From Croceibacterium soli (GTDB lineage: Bacteria > Pseudomonadota > Alphaproteobacteria > Sphingomonadales > Sphingomonadaceae): a DNA stretch of 64,000 nt. The stretch is taken from positions 248,001 through 312,000 of the forward strand of contig NZ_WTYK01000003.1 of the NCBI RefSeq assembly GCF_009828065.1, in the 5' to 3' direction. Positions 21,864 to 30,555 of the stretch are shown piece by piece (within the stretch, counting starts at the first letter, position 1; each line of letters opens with the position of its first letter). A model generated the notes under the pieces. The model did no database searches. It saw nothing but the letters and a program-made list of their open reading frames with translations, and was not told where the DNA came from. Both the position numbers and the translations under genes were made by a program.

Positions 21864-23987
21864 ATGACCACCCGCCGCTTCACCAACCAGCAGATCGACC
21901 GGCTGCTGCGGCCCAAGTCCGTGGCCGTCGTCGGCGCGTCCGACCGGACCGGCGCTCTCGGGGCGACCCTGCTCAACAACCTCGTGCAGTACGAGTTCGC
22001 CGGCGACATCTACCCGGTGAACCCGAAGCGCGAGGAGATCGCGGGCCTGAAGTGCTATCCCGACGTGACGGCGCTGCCCGAGGGGATCGACTGCGCTGTG
22101 CTGGCGATCCCGCGCCAGTTCGTGCTCGACACCACGCGCAAGCTGGCCGAGCGCGGCTGCGGCGCGGTGGTGATCTATTCCGCCGGATTCTCCGAGGCCG
22201 GCGAGGAAGGCATGCGCGAGCAGCTCGAGTTGGGCGAGATCGCCGCGAAGCACGGCATGGTCATCGAAGGGCCGAACTGCCTCGGCTGCACCAACTATAT
22301 CGAGCGGGTGCCGCTGACGTTCGTCGAAACCAACATGCGCACTCCGCCGAAGGGTACGCGCGCCGTCGGCATCGCCAGCCAATCGGGTGCCCTGGCCGCC
22401 GTCCTGGCCACAGCGCTGCACCCGCGCGGGCTCTACGTCAGTTCCTCCGTCTCCACCGGCAACGAAGCGGCGAGCGGGGTCGAGGACTACGTCGAGTGGC
22501 TGGTCGACGACGAGGACACCCACGTCATCGCGCTCTACGTCGAAAGCCTGCGCCGGCCGAAGGCGTTCATCGCTGCCGCCCGCCGCGCCCGCGCGGCCGG
22601 CAAGCCGATCGTGATGCTGCACCCCGGCAAGTCCAGCAAGGCGCAGGAAAGCGCCGCCACCCACACCGGGGCCATGGCCGGCGACTACCAGTTGATGAAG
22701 GCCAAGCTCGGCCGCGAGGGCGTGATCTTCGCCGATACGCTGGAGGAACTGGCCGACATCACCGAGATCGCCCTGCGCTGCAAGGCGCTGCCCGGCGCAA
22801 ACATGGCGGTGCTGGGCGAAAGCGGCGCGCTGCGCGGCCTGGCGTTCGACATCGCCGAGGACATCGGGCTCGACCTGATCCACCTCGACGACGACAACAG
22901 CCCGGCCCTGCGCGCGATCCTTCCCGATTTCGTGCCGGTCTCCAACCCGACCGACATCACCGCGCTCGGGCTGTCGGAGCCGGAGATCTACACCAAGGTG
23001 CTGACTGCGCTGTTGGAAGACGACCGCGTCGGATCGGTGGTCGCTTCGATCATCCAGTCGGACCCGATCACCAGCGGCATCAAGTTCCCGCACATCATCA
23101 AGGTGCTGGAGGATGGCACTTTCCCGAAGCCGCTGGTCTTCGCCGGAGTGGACGAAGGCGCGACTGTGCCGGAGGAATACATCGAAGGGCTGCGCAAGGT
23201 CGGCATTCCGTGGTTCCCGAGCACCGAGCGCGCCTACCGCGCTATCGCCCGGCTGGCGGATCTGGCCAAGCGCGACCTGTCCGACCGCTCGCAGGCTCCG
23301 CTGCCGGTGCCCGGGCTGGACGCCGTCAGTGGCGTGGTTCCCGAATATCGCGCCAAGGCGCTGCTGGGGCCGCTCGGCATCGCCTTCCCGGAAAGCCGCT
23401 TCGCCGCCGATGCGGACGAGGCCATCACCGCCGCCGAGGCGATCGGCTACCCGGTCGTCATGAAAGCCCAGGCCGCCGCGCTCGGACACAAAAGCGACGC
23501 GGGCGGGGTGATCCTCAACCTCAAGTCGGCCGACGACGTGCGCGAGGCGTTCACGCGGATGTACGGCAACGTCGCCGCATACGACCGGTCGATCGTGCTC
23601 GACGGCGTGCTGATCGAGGCGATGGGCAGGATGGGCACCGAGATGATCGTCGGCGCCAAGAACGATCCCGAATGGGGCTCGGTCGTACTCGCCGGCTTCG
23701 GCGGGGTGACCGCGGAGATCCTCAAGGACGTCAAGCTGTTCACGCCCGATCTGGGCGTGGAGCAGGTGCGCGAAGGGCTGCTGAGCCTGAAGCAGGCGGC
23801 GATCCTCAAGGGCTGGCGCGGGGCGCCCGCGCTGGACGTGGACGCGCTGGCCGAGCTGATCGTGCAGATGGGGCGGATCATGGCCGGCAACCCGCGCATC
23901 CGCGAGGTCGATCTCAACCCCGTGATCGTTCACCCGAAGGGTGAAGGAGTGGTCGCGCTCGACGCGCTGATGCTGGTCGAAGGCTGA
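21864..23987 (+). CDS. ferA: NDP-forming acyl-CoA synthetase (feruloyl-CoA synthetase type, FerA)
   Basis: 707-aa fused NDP-forming acyl-CoA synthetase: CoA-binding domain (~1-135, VVGASDRTGALG), succinyl-CoA-ligase-like domain (~150-440) with the phosphohistidine motif ATHTGAMAG (His267), and a C-terminal ATP-grasp domain (~480-700, VVMKAQA...GHKSDAGGV). In Sphingobium SYK-6, FerA of this superfamily activates ferulate, p-coumarate and related acids. Position next to the hydratase-lyase supports the same role. The ATG at 21864 has GGAG at 9-12 bases upstream. From sequence alone it could be an acetate/aryl-acid ligase; context decides for hydroxycinnamates. Confidence 0.88.
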   Translation: MTTRRFTNQQIDRLLRPKSVAVVGASDRTGALGATLLNNLVQYEFAGDIYPVNPKREEIAGLKCYPDVTALPEGIDCAVLAIPRQFVLDTTRKLAERGCGAVVIYSAGFSEAGEEGMREQLELGEIAAKHGMVIEGPNCLGCTNYIERVPLTFVETNMRTPPKGTRAVGIASQSGALAAVLATALHPRGLYVSSSVSTGNEAASGVEDYVEWLVDDEDTHVIALYVESLRRPKAFIAAARRARAAGKPIVMLHPGKSSKAQESAATHTGAMAGDYQLMKAKLGREGVIFADTLEELADITEIALRCKALPGANMAVLGESGALRGLAFDIAEDIGLDLIHLDDDNSPALRAILPDFVPVSNPTDITALGLSEPEIYTKVLTALLEDDRVGSVVASIIQSDPITSGIKFPHIIKVLEDGTFPKPLVFAGVDEGATVPEEYIEGLRKVGIPWFPSTERAYRAIARLADLAKRDLSDRSQAPLPVPGLDAVSGVVPEYRAKALLGPLGIAFPESRFAADADEAITAAEAIGYPVVMKAQAAALGHKSDAGGVILNLKSADDVREAFTRMYGNVAAYDRSIVLDGVLIEAMGRMGTEMIVGAKNDPEWGSVVLAGFGGVTAEILKDVKLFTPDLGVEQVREGLLSLKQAAILKGWRGAPALDVDALAELIVQMGRIMAGNPRIREVDLNPVIVHPKGEGVVALDALMLVEG

Positions 23988-24022
23988 GCCCCGCTCAGGC
24001 GCCTTCGGGCGTCTGCGGGGCT
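23987..24022. terminator. Bidirectional hairpin at convergent gene ends
   Basis: AGCCCCGC (23987-23994) pairs with GCGGGGCT (24015-24022). Inside, AGGCGCC and GGCGTCT pair around a TTCG tetraloop. The hairpin begins at the last base of the ferA-like stop and overlaps the last codons of the opposite gene (stop 23995-23997). No T-run is present on either side. Confidence 0.55.
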
Positions 24023-25326
24023 CTCGCCGGCCCGGCCGGGGCGACCCGCCAGACGGTGTTGGAGAGATCGTCCGCGATCAGCAGGGCGTTGCCGATCGGA
24101 TCGACCGCCACGCCCACGGGGCGGCCGCGTGCGTGGCCTTCCGCGTCGAGGAACCCGGTCACGAAGTTGCGCGGCTCGCCCGCCGGTCGTCCGCCTGAGA
24201 AGGGTATCCACACGACCTTGTAGCCGGCGAGCTTCGAGCTGTTCCAGCTGCCGTGCATGCCCACGAACGCGCCGTTGCCGAACCCGGGCCACGCCAGCTC
24301 GCCCCCGGCGAAAGCCAGGCCCAGCGGCGCAACGTGCGATCCCAGGGCGTAGTCCGGCGCGATCGCCTTGCGGACCATCTCCGGCTTCTGCGGGTGGACC
24401 CTTGGATCGACGTTCTGGCCCCAGTAGCTGTAGGGCCAGCCGTAGAACGCCCCGTCGCCCACCGAAGTGATGTAGTCCGGCACGAGGTTGCCGCCGAGTT
24501 CGTCGCGCTCGTTGACCGCGGCCCACAGCTCGCCGGTCTCGGGATGGAAGGTCAGTGCCGTCGGGTTCCGCAGGCCGGTCGCGAAAGGCCGGTGCGCGCC
24601 GTTCTCGCGGTCGACTTCCCAGATCACCGCCCGGCTGAGCTCGGCTTCGGAGCCGCGCTCCATGACGTTGCTGTTGGAGCCGATGCCGACGTAGAGGAAC
24701 GCGCCGTCCGGGCTGGCGGTGAGGGCCTTCGTCCAGTGGTGGTTGAGCTCGGAGGGCAGCTTGGTCACTTCGCGGCCCGGCGCGGTGATCTGGGTCTGGC
24801 CCTCCTGATACGGGAAGCTCAGCAGCGCATCCTGGTTGGCGACGAACAGCTCGCTGCCGACCAGCGCCAGGCCGTAGGGGGCGTTGAGGCCCTCGATCAG
24901 CACGGTCTGCAGTTCCGGTTCTCCGTCTCGGTCCTGATCGCGGATCAACGTGATGCGATCCCCGCCTTTGGTGTCCGCCTTGCCCTGCGACATGATCAGC
25001 CCGGCGATGACATCCTTCGGCCGGACTTTCGGCGCGCCGCCGCCGGACCCTTCGGCCACAAGGATGTCGCCGTTGGGGAGGATGAGGATCTGCCGCGGGA
25101 TCTTGAGGTCGGTGGCGAGCGGCATGATCGTGAAGCCCGCCGGCACCGTCGGCATTTCGCCGCCCCAGGTTGTGGGCGTCGCGATGTTCATCGAGGGAAG
25201 CAGGTTTTCCTCGATCTGCGGCAACTCGGGGCGGGGGCCGGTCTGGTCGAGATCGGCGGTCTCGCGCTCGCAGGCGCCGAGTGCGAGCAGGAGGCCGAGC
25301 GGGGCGGCGGCGAGGCGGCGGATCAT
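23995..25326 (-). CDS. Sorbosone-dehydrogenase-like PQQ/beta-propeller lipoprotein
   Basis: 443-aa exported protein of the glucose/sorbosone dehydrogenase (GSDH) beta-propeller family. A lipoprotein signal ends in LALGAC. Propeller motifs follow: LPNGDILVAEG, LNAPYGLAL, FLYVGIGSNSN, LRNPTALTFHPETGELW and GWPYSYWGQ. These are periplasmic enzymes, often PQQ-dependent, oxidising aldoses or related compounds; the substrate is not predictable. It overlaps the DUF2231 gene upstream by 4 bases (ATGA). In other proteobacteria this pair commonly lies with alternative oxidase genes like those at 3.2-9.5 kb, so electrons may end there (inference). Confidence 0.85.
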   Translation of the reverse strand: MIRRLAAAPLGLLLALGACERETADLDQTGPRPELPQIEENLLPSMNIATPTTWGGEMPTVPAGFTIMPLATDLKIPRQILILPNGDILVAEGSGGGAPKVRPKDVIAGLIMSQGKADTKGGDRITLIRDQDRDGEPELQTVLIEGLNAPYGLALVGSELFVANQDALLSFPYQEGQTQITAPGREVTKLPSELNHHWTKALTASPDGAFLYVGIGSNSNVMERGSEAELSRAVIWEVDRENGAHRPFATGLRNPTALTFHPETGELWAAVNERDELGGNLVPDYITSVGDGAFYGWPYSYWGQNVDPRVHPQKPEMVRKAIAPDYALGSHVAPLGLAFAGGELAWPGFGNGAFVGMHGSWNSSKLAGYKVVWIPFSGGRPAGEPRNFVTGFLDAEGHARGRPVGVAVDPIGNALLIADDLSNTVWRVAPAGPARAPQTPEGA

Positions 25327-25760
25327 CGTGCGATCTCCCTGGCGGTGGATGTTCCGTAGCCGATCCAGGCTGCGACGAGGGCGAGCACGGTGGTGACGAT
25401 CGACAGCACGAGGCCGAGCGTGCCGACCGAGCTCCAGGCATCGGAGCTGTGCTTGAACGCGTTGAACAGCCCCACTGCCCACATCAGCGCGATGATGACG
25501 AGATAGAGCAGCGCCCGGCCGCGCACCCCCGGCGCGCGCGGCTTGATCAGCGCGATGATCGCCCACAGCAGCACCGGCGCTCCGAACAGCAGCGCGCCCG
25601 CGATCAGCCAGGAGGAGAAGTTGCTCCACTGGATCACCGCCGTGTTGAGATAAGTGATGTCCGTCGCCAGCGCCGCCGAGAACAGCGCGACAGGGAAGGC
25701 CAGCAGGATCGCGTGCAGCGGGTGCAGGAACGTGGCGCCGAGGGGTCTTGGATGAGCCAT
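25323..25760 (-). CDS. DUF2231-type four-helix membrane protein
   Basis: 145-aa inner-membrane protein with four hydrophobic helices (AILLAFPVALFSAAL, SWLIAGALLFGAPVLLW, LLYLVIIALMWAVGLF, GLVLSIVTTVLALVAAW), consistent with the DUF2231 family, and a His near the N-terminus (LHPLHAILL) as in that family. ATG at 25760. It is coupled by a 4-base overlap to the sorbosone-dehydrogenase-like gene. Family members often accompany periplasmic dehydrogenases and cytochromes and may pass electrons; unproven. Confidence 0.78.
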   Translation of the reverse strand: MAHPRPLGATFLHPLHAILLAFPVALFSAALATDITYLNTAVIQWSNFSSWLIAGALLFGAPVLLWAIIALIKPRAPGVRGRALLYLVIIALMWAVGLFNAFKHSSDAWSSVGTLGLVLSIVTTVLALVAAWIGYGTSTAREIAR

Positions 25761-25889
25761 GGAACGCGTCTCCCCATCGCCGGCCATCTGCGCCGGCTAT
25801 AGGGGTAATGCCCGGGAGGCCGGTTTTCTCCCGACGGGGACGGTATGCGCCGAACCGAGCGGAACCGCGCTCGTCCGGGGGGCGTTCCG

Positions 25890-27017
25890 ATGGCTGACAC
25901 CAGTGCCCGAGGAGTATCCCCCGACGTGCCCGAACCCATCGCGCCGCGCAGGCTGAAGGTCGGCGTGCTGACCTTCCACCGCTGCATCAATTATGGCTCG
26001 TACTGGCAGGCGCGGGCCCTGGTCGAAGGACTCCGCGCGCGCGGGCACGACGCCGAGCTGCTCGACCACGATTGCCCGCAAGTGCGCTACGCGGAGCTGC
26101 GCTGCGCCTTCCAGCCGCTGCTGCCGCAGCGCAGCCCGCGCAGCGACTTCCCGCTCTATGCCGAGAAGGCCCGCCGCGTGCTCGCCGCCGCCGACGCTCT
26201 GCCGTGCTCGCCGCGTTTCCCGCTCGATCGCCCGGACCTGCTCGACGGTTACGATGCGATCGTCGTCGGCAGCGACGAGGTCTGGAACATGCACCACCCG
26301 TGGTACGGCGGAAAGGCGATCTTCTACGGCGACGGGCTGCCGGCGGAGCGGCTGGTGTCCTACGCCGCCAGCTTCGGCAACCACGATGCTTCGGAAGGGC
26401 TCCACCACTGGTGGGCCGACAAGCTGCGCCGCTTCACCGCGATCTCGGTCCGCGACGGCAATTCCCGGGCGATGCTCCGGCGGTCGCTCGACGCCGAGCC
26501 CGAACTCGTACTCGACCCGGTGCTGCAGTTCCCGCCGAAGAAGCCGCCCGAACCGGCTCGAGACGACGATACTAAGCCTTACGTCGCCGTCTACGGCCAC
26601 AGCTTCCCCGCCTGGTACGGAGAAGCTGTGCGCGCTTTCGCCCGCCAGCGCGGTTACCGCCTGGTGAGCATCGGCTACCGCAACGACTGGGCCGACGAGC
26701 AGCGCATCGGCGCCGGGCCGCTCGAGTTCGCGCGGCTGATCGCCAACGCGGCTTCGGTAGCGACCAACTTCTTCCACGGCTGCGTGTTCGCGCTGCTCAA
26801 CAGCCGTCCGTTCGCCGCCGTCTCCTCGGCCTATCGCTCCAACAAGCTTCGCGACCTCGTCGCCGCCGTTGGGGCCGAGCGGCGGCTGGTCAGCGGCCCT
26901 GGGCAGGGCAGCGAGATCGCCGGCCATCTGGCGACGCCGCTCTCCCCCATGGTGGCGGCACGGATCGCTTCGCTGCGCCAGAACTCCAACCGCTACCTCG
27001 CCCATGCGCTCGGCTGA
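25890..27017 (+). CDS. Polysaccharide pyruvyl transferase family protein
   Basis: 375-aa protein of the polysaccharide pyruvyl transferase family (CsaB/ExoV/WcaK type), a GT-B-like fold that adds pyruvate ketals to sugars of surface polysaccharides. Recognisable parts: KVGVLTFHRCINYGSYWQA at the N-terminus, VVGSDEVWN, YAASFGNHD, ISVRDGNSRAML and a C-terminal ATNFFHGCVFALL (family-typical HG). I prefer the ATG at 25890; the ATG at 25845 gives an extra 15 basic residues. It overlaps the FrhB-like gene by 14 bases. The pair is typical of polysaccharide clusters, although no glycosyltransferase is nearby. Confidence 0.82.
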   Translation: MADTSARGVSPDVPEPIAPRRLKVGVLTFHRCINYGSYWQARALVEGLRARGHDAELLDHDCPQVRYAELRCAFQPLLPQRSPRSDFPLYAEKARRVLAAADALPCSPRFPLDRPDLLDGYDAIVVGSDEVWNMHHPWYGGKAIFYGDGLPAERLVSYAASFGNHDASEGLHHWWADKLRRFTAISVRDGNSRAMLRRSLDAEPELVLDPVLQFPPKKPPEPARDDDTKPYVAVYGHSFPAWYGEAVRAFARQRGYRLVSIGYRNDWADEQRIGAGPLEFARLIANAASVATNFFHGCVFALLNSRPFAAVSSAYRSNKLRDLVAAVGAERRLVSGPGQGSEIAGHLATPLSPMVAARIASLRQNSNRYLAHALG

Positions 27018-28407
27018 GCCGCCGCGCCTGAGCCCGCGCGAAGTCGTCGGGTCGGGCCTCTGCATCGGCTGCGGGAGCTGTGCCTCGGGCAGTGGGCCGG
27101 AGGGCAGGGCCATGCGCTGGGACAAGTTCGGCCAGCTGAAGCCGCATGGACCCCAGGAGTGGTACCGCAGCCGCAGCGCGCAGTTCGCCAGCATCTGTCC
27201 GTTCTCGCCGCACGCGCGCGACGAGGATGCCATCGCAGCGGAGCGCTTCCCCGTGGTTCGCCACGTCGATCACCGCGTCGGCCGGTTCGAGGCGGCCTGG
27301 GTCGGGCATGCCGAGCAGGAAGGATTTCGGGCGGAAGGCAGTTCGGGCGGACTGGTCAGCTGGGTCGCCGTCGAGCTGCTCGCGCGCGGGCTGGTCGACG
27401 GCGTCGCCCACGTCGGCGCGGCCGATCCCGCACGGGAAGGGCGGCACTTCGCCTACCGCATATCGCGCAGCCTGGCCGAAGTCCGGCAGAACGCCAAGTC
27501 GCGCTACTATCCCATCGAGCTGTCCGGCGTTCTCGACACGATCCGAGAGCAGCCCGGCCGCTATGCAGTCATCGGTGTGCCCTGCTTCATCAAGGCGGTC
27601 CATCTCGCCCGCGCTGCCGATCCGGTGCTGGCGGAGCGGATCGTGTTCACGCTCGGGCTCTACTGCGGTCATATGAAAAGCGCGGCGATGATCGACAGCT
27701 TCGCGCTGCAGATGGGCGTCGAGCCGCCGGCGGTGGAGGCGGTCGATTTCCGCCTGAAGAACCCCGACCGGCCGGCGAACTGGTACCGCACGCAGCTGCG
27801 GCTGGCCGGCGGCGGCGCAGCCGAGCAGGACTGGTGGCATCTGGTGGAGGGCGACTGGGGCTCCGGCTTCTTCCAAAACAGCGCCTGCAACTTCTGCGAC
27901 GATGTCGTGGCCGAAACCGCCGACATCTCGTTCGGCGATGCCTGGGTCGAGCCTTACTCCTCCGATGGACGCGGCACCAATGTCGTGGTCGTGCGCTCGC
28001 AGGAGCTGCGTGCGATGGTCGAGGAGGGCATCGCCGAGCAGCGCCTGACGCTCAGGGAGGTCGATGCCGAGTTCGTGGTCGAGACCCAGGCTGCCGGCTT
28101 CCGCCAGCGCCGCGAAGGGCTCGCCTATCGCCTGGCCCGTCGCCGCGGCGGGCTCATGCCGCGGAAGCGCGTAGCGCCGGCGGCAAGCGATCTGCCGCTC
28201 CGCCGACGGGCGATCTATACGATGCGCGCGGCGATCAGCGCGTTCAGCCACCGCGCCTTCCGCTTCGCCAATCTGGTCCACGTACCGCGGTTGTACTTCT
28301 CCGCGGGGCGCCAGCTGCTCAAGCTTTACCAGGCGCTGACCTATTCCCGTGGCCGGCTGGGCGCGCTGTTCGACCGGCTCGAGAAGGGGCGCGGGCAGGG
28401 CGCCTGA
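27004..28407 (+). CDS. Coenzyme F420 hydrogenase/dehydrogenase beta-subunit family protein
   Basis: 467-aa FrhB-family flavin/Fe-S protein. N-terminal cysteines GLCIGCGSCAS and SICPF resemble a ferredoxin-type cluster site, and ACNFCDDVVAETADISFGDAW is the C-terminal domain signature. Bacteria without F420 use these proteins beside pyruvyl transferases in polysaccharide loci, where the redox role is unknown. The ATG at 27004 lies inside the end of the pyruvyl transferase gene (14-base overlap), implying coupling; longer upstream frames overlap that gene and are not credible. The C-terminal ~110 residues are basic and helical and may bind membrane. Confidence 0.83.
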   Translation: MRSAEPPRLSPREVVGSGLCIGCGSCASGSGPEGRAMRWDKFGQLKPHGPQEWYRSRSAQFASICPFSPHARDEDAIAAERFPVVRHVDHRVGRFEAAWVGHAEQEGFRAEGSSGGLVSWVAVELLARGLVDGVAHVGAADPAREGRHFAYRISRSLAEVRQNAKSRYYPIELSGVLDTIREQPGRYAVIGVPCFIKAVHLARAADPVLAERIVFTLGLYCGHMKSAAMIDSFALQMGVEPPAVEAVDFRLKNPDRPANWYRTQLRLAGGGAAEQDWWHLVEGDWGSGFFQNSACNFCDDVVAETADISFGDAWVEPYSSDGRGTNVVVVRSQELRAMVEEGIAEQRLTLREVDAEFVVETQAAGFRQRREGLAYRLARRRGGLMPRKRVAPAASDLPLRRRAIYTMRAAISAFSHRAFRFANLVHVPRLYFSAGRQLLKLYQALTYSRGRLGALFDRLEKGRGQGA

Positions 28408-28409
28408 GG

Positions 28410-29183
28410 TCACTGGCGTATGATGTCGTAGTCGATCCTGATCCGGACCCATTCGCCGACTTGCGGACGGCCGCCGAGGCGCGGCGGGCGGACGCGGAAC
28501 TGCCACGCCGCCGCCAGCACGGCACGGGCAATGTTGGATCCGCTCGGATGCTCGTCCAGCGCTACGCAGCTCTCGACTCGGTAATCCGGCACGGTGCGGC
28601 AGGCGATCAGGCCCCAACCGGGGCCGCTGGCGGTGGAGAGATAGCCGCGCAGCTCGCTGTCATACGGCTCGCGGTACCAGGCAGCGGCGTAGAGCGGCTC
28701 GCCGTTCGGCGCCGTGCCGACCCGTGCCGTGTCGGACTGCCTGCCTCGGTCCTGCGGTCCGTAAGCCTGCTGGCTCGGGGCGGGCGGGGCGGGACGCGCG
28801 GGCGCCGGGGGAGCCGGGGGTGCGGGTGCCTGCACGATCGGGATGCGCACGGACGGGCGCTCCGGCGGCGCGGGAACGGGTTGCAGTTGCGGTGCGGGGG
28901 TCACCTCTGGCGGGGTGACCGGGCGGGCTTCCTCCGGCACCGGCTCCACCGGCTCGGGCTCAGGTGCGGCGGGTGCGGGCTCGGCCGTGTCCTGAGAGCG
29001 CAGGTTGACGACCGTCAGGTCCTCTCCCCGCGGCTCGGGAGCCGACTGGCCGAGCGTGAACAGCAGGAGCAGCAGCACCGCCTCCAGCAGCAGCGCGGCG
29101 ACGATGCCGGCGGCCCGTCGAGCGGTTCTTTCGCGAGTCCACTGCAGGCGCGTGGCGAAGTGATCACGAGTGGGCTGGAACAA
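28410..29183 (-). CDS. TonB-like energy transducer
   Basis: 257-aa TonB-type protein: short cytoplasmic N-terminus, one transmembrane helix (AGIVAALLLEAVLLLLLF), a Pro/Ala/Glu-rich periplasmic spacer (~50-140) and a C-terminal globular domain ending IARAVLAAAWQFRVRPPR...VRIRIDYDI, reminiscent of a TonB C-terminal domain. It may transmit proton-motive force to an outer-membrane transporter, but no ExoB/ExbD-type genes or receptor are adjacent. The only usable start is TTG at 29183. It is tail-to-tail with the FrhB-like gene (2 bp apart). Confidence 0.68.
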   Translation of the reverse strand: MFQPTRDHFATRLQWTRERTARRAAGIVAALLLEAVLLLLLFTLGQSAPEPRGEDLTVVNLRSQDTAEPAPAAPEPEPVEPVPEEARPVTPPEVTPAPQLQPVPAPPERPSVRIPIVQAPAPPAPPAPARPAPPAPSQQAYGPQDRGRQSDTARVGTAPNGEPLYAAAWYREPYDSELRGYLSTASGPGWGLIACRTVPDYRVESCVALDEHPSGSNIARAVLAAAWQFRVRPPRLGGRPQVGEWVRIRIDYDIIRQ

Positions 29184-29377
29184 GGGGCCTCGGCTACGAG
29201 AGCGGCGTCAGGGCGGACCTTCGGCGAGCTGTATCGAGGCGTGGAATAGGCAAGCGCGGGCGGCGGAGCAAGCGCCCTTGCCCTCGGTCGGGCCCGGACG
29301 AAGCTCAGGACGAACGGTAGAGGTGGGGTGGGGGCAGGAGCAGGAGCAGGTAGGCGAGCCCACACACCTCCAGTTCT

Positions 29378-29514
29378 CGTCACCCTGAACTCGATTCAGG
29401 GCCCATCCCGCCGCTGGTGCGGAAGATGCTCATGGGCACAGCAGGGATGCTCGTGCCCTCTTGTGTACACCGGACCGGCTGAGGGATGGGTGCTGAAACA
29501 AGTTCAGGATGACG
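29378..29514. repeat. Family A repeat, copy 5 (long form)
   Basis: 137 bp, left CGTCACCCTGAACTCGATTC and right GAAACAAGTTCAGGATGACG. It occupies the right part of the 333-bp gap 29184-29516. The left part of the gap contains GAAGCTCAGGACGAACGG (29299-29316), a motif of another dispersed repeat also seen at 51.5 kb, and no gene. Confidence 0.83.
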
Positions 29515-29516
29515 AG

Positions 29517-29906
29517 CTAGTGCGTGAGGTTGGCTTCCTGGATCGCGCTTCCGATCATGGTGATCAGCCGGTCCGGCGGGCAGGGCTTGGCGCAAGCTTG
29601 CGCTTGCGGATAGCGCGCCGCGACATCGGCCGGGGCCACGTGGCCGGAATGGAAGATGATCGGCACGCCCGCGTCGACCAGTGCGTCGGCGAGCGGATAT
29701 ACGTCGCCGTCGGCGGTCTGCACGTCCAGGATAGCACAGTCCGGCATCTCCTGGTCGATGGCGATGAAAGCGTTTTCCTTGTCGGCAAATGGCCCTTCTA
29801 CCCGGTACCCGAGATCGCGTACGGTCTCGGACAGGTCGAGTGCGATGATGAACTCGTCCTCGACGACCAGCACGGTCGGGCGATCGTTCGTTCCTGCGCG
29901 CGTCAT
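29517..29906 (-). CDS. Single-domain response regulator (receiver only)
   Basis: 129-aa CheY-like receiver without an output domain. Phosphorylation residues are intact: acidic pair in VVEDEF, phospho-acceptor Asp in AILDVQTADG, and conserved Lys in CAKPCPP. Start ATG at 29906 (MTRAGTND); another in-frame ATG at 29915 adds three residues. No histidine kinase is adjacent, so it is an orphan, possibly part of a phosphorelay. Its stop abuts the family-A repeat (3 bp). Confidence 0.85.
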   Translation of the reverse strand: MTRAGTNDRPTVLVVEDEFIIALDLSETVRDLGYRVEGPFADKENAFIAIDQEMPDCAILDVQTADGDVYPLADALVDAGVPIIFHSGHVAPADVAARYPQAQACAKPCPPDRLITMIGSAIQEANLTH

Positions 29907-30015
29907 GCATCTCATCCAGTCGCTGCGGGGGGGGCGACAAGGTAAATGGCTCGCCTGCGGCGCGGTTCCCGGAAAAGCCCATCGGTTCAGGGAATCACCC
30001 TTTTGGGCAAAGGGC

Positions 30016-30555
30016 TTAGGTTTTGCCGAAGCGGTTTTCGAAGCCGGCCACATCGCCCTGCGCCAGGAACCGCGCCTGGGCCGGCCAGTCGTCGCGCCTG
30101 ATGCGTCCCTGGAACGTGCCGAGCCGGGCATCGATGCGGTCGATTTCGGCATCGTCCCACGCGCCGATCTGGGCGTAGCTGGTAACCCCAAGCGAATTGA
30201 GCAGCTTCTCAAGCTTCGGCCCGATTCCTTTGATCTTCTTGAGATCGTCCCCCGTAGGATTCGCCCCCGCAGGAGCAGCCGCAACGGGCTCAGCCGCTGC
30301 GGTCACGGCTTCGCCCGCTCCTGCCAGGCCGATCGGGGCGGCCGGGGGTATCGCGCTGGTGACGGCGGCAGCGGCCGGCGGCGTGTCGATCAGCGCCTGG
30401 TTACGACGTGCGGGGGCGCTTTCCGCCTCCGGCGCGATCTCGGTCCGTTCGACGCGGGTCCGGCGCGAAGCGGCGAAGATCCACCAGGCCACCGCGACGC
30501 CGATGGCCAGCGCCAGAAGGAAGAAAATCCAGTTGTCGGAAATAAGCTCAAGCAT
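30016..30555 (-). CDS. Membrane-anchored helix-hairpin-helix protein
   Basis: 179-aa protein with an N-terminal transmembrane helix (WIFFLLALAIGVAVAWWIF), an Ala/Pro-rich linker, and a C-terminal helix-hairpin-helix domain (LKKIKGIGPKLEKLLNSLGV, then SYAQIGAWDDAEIDRI) like that found at the end of some alphaproteobacterial NuoE-like and L21-associated proteins. HhH motifs can bind nucleic acid or protein; a membrane anchor makes protein binding likelier. The ATG at 30555 follows GGGGAA. It overlaps the 39-aa membrane ORF upstream by 8 bases. Function unknown. Confidence 0.72.
   Translation of the reverse strand: MLELISDNWIFFLLALAIGVAVAWWIFAASRRTRVERTEIAPEAESAPARRNQALIDTPPAAAAVTSAIPPAAPIGLAGAGEAVTAAAEPVAAAPAGANPTGDDLKKIKGIGPKLEKLLNSLGVTSYAQIGAWDDAEIDRIDARLGTFQGRIRRDDWPAQARFLAQGDVAGFENRFGKT

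Noticed and set aside
21654-23933. 759-codon minus-strand open frame opposite the acyl-CoA synthetase
   Set aside because: The plus-strand frame has full domain structure; the opposite frame reads as low-complexity Arg/Asp/His sequence typical of an antisense shadow.
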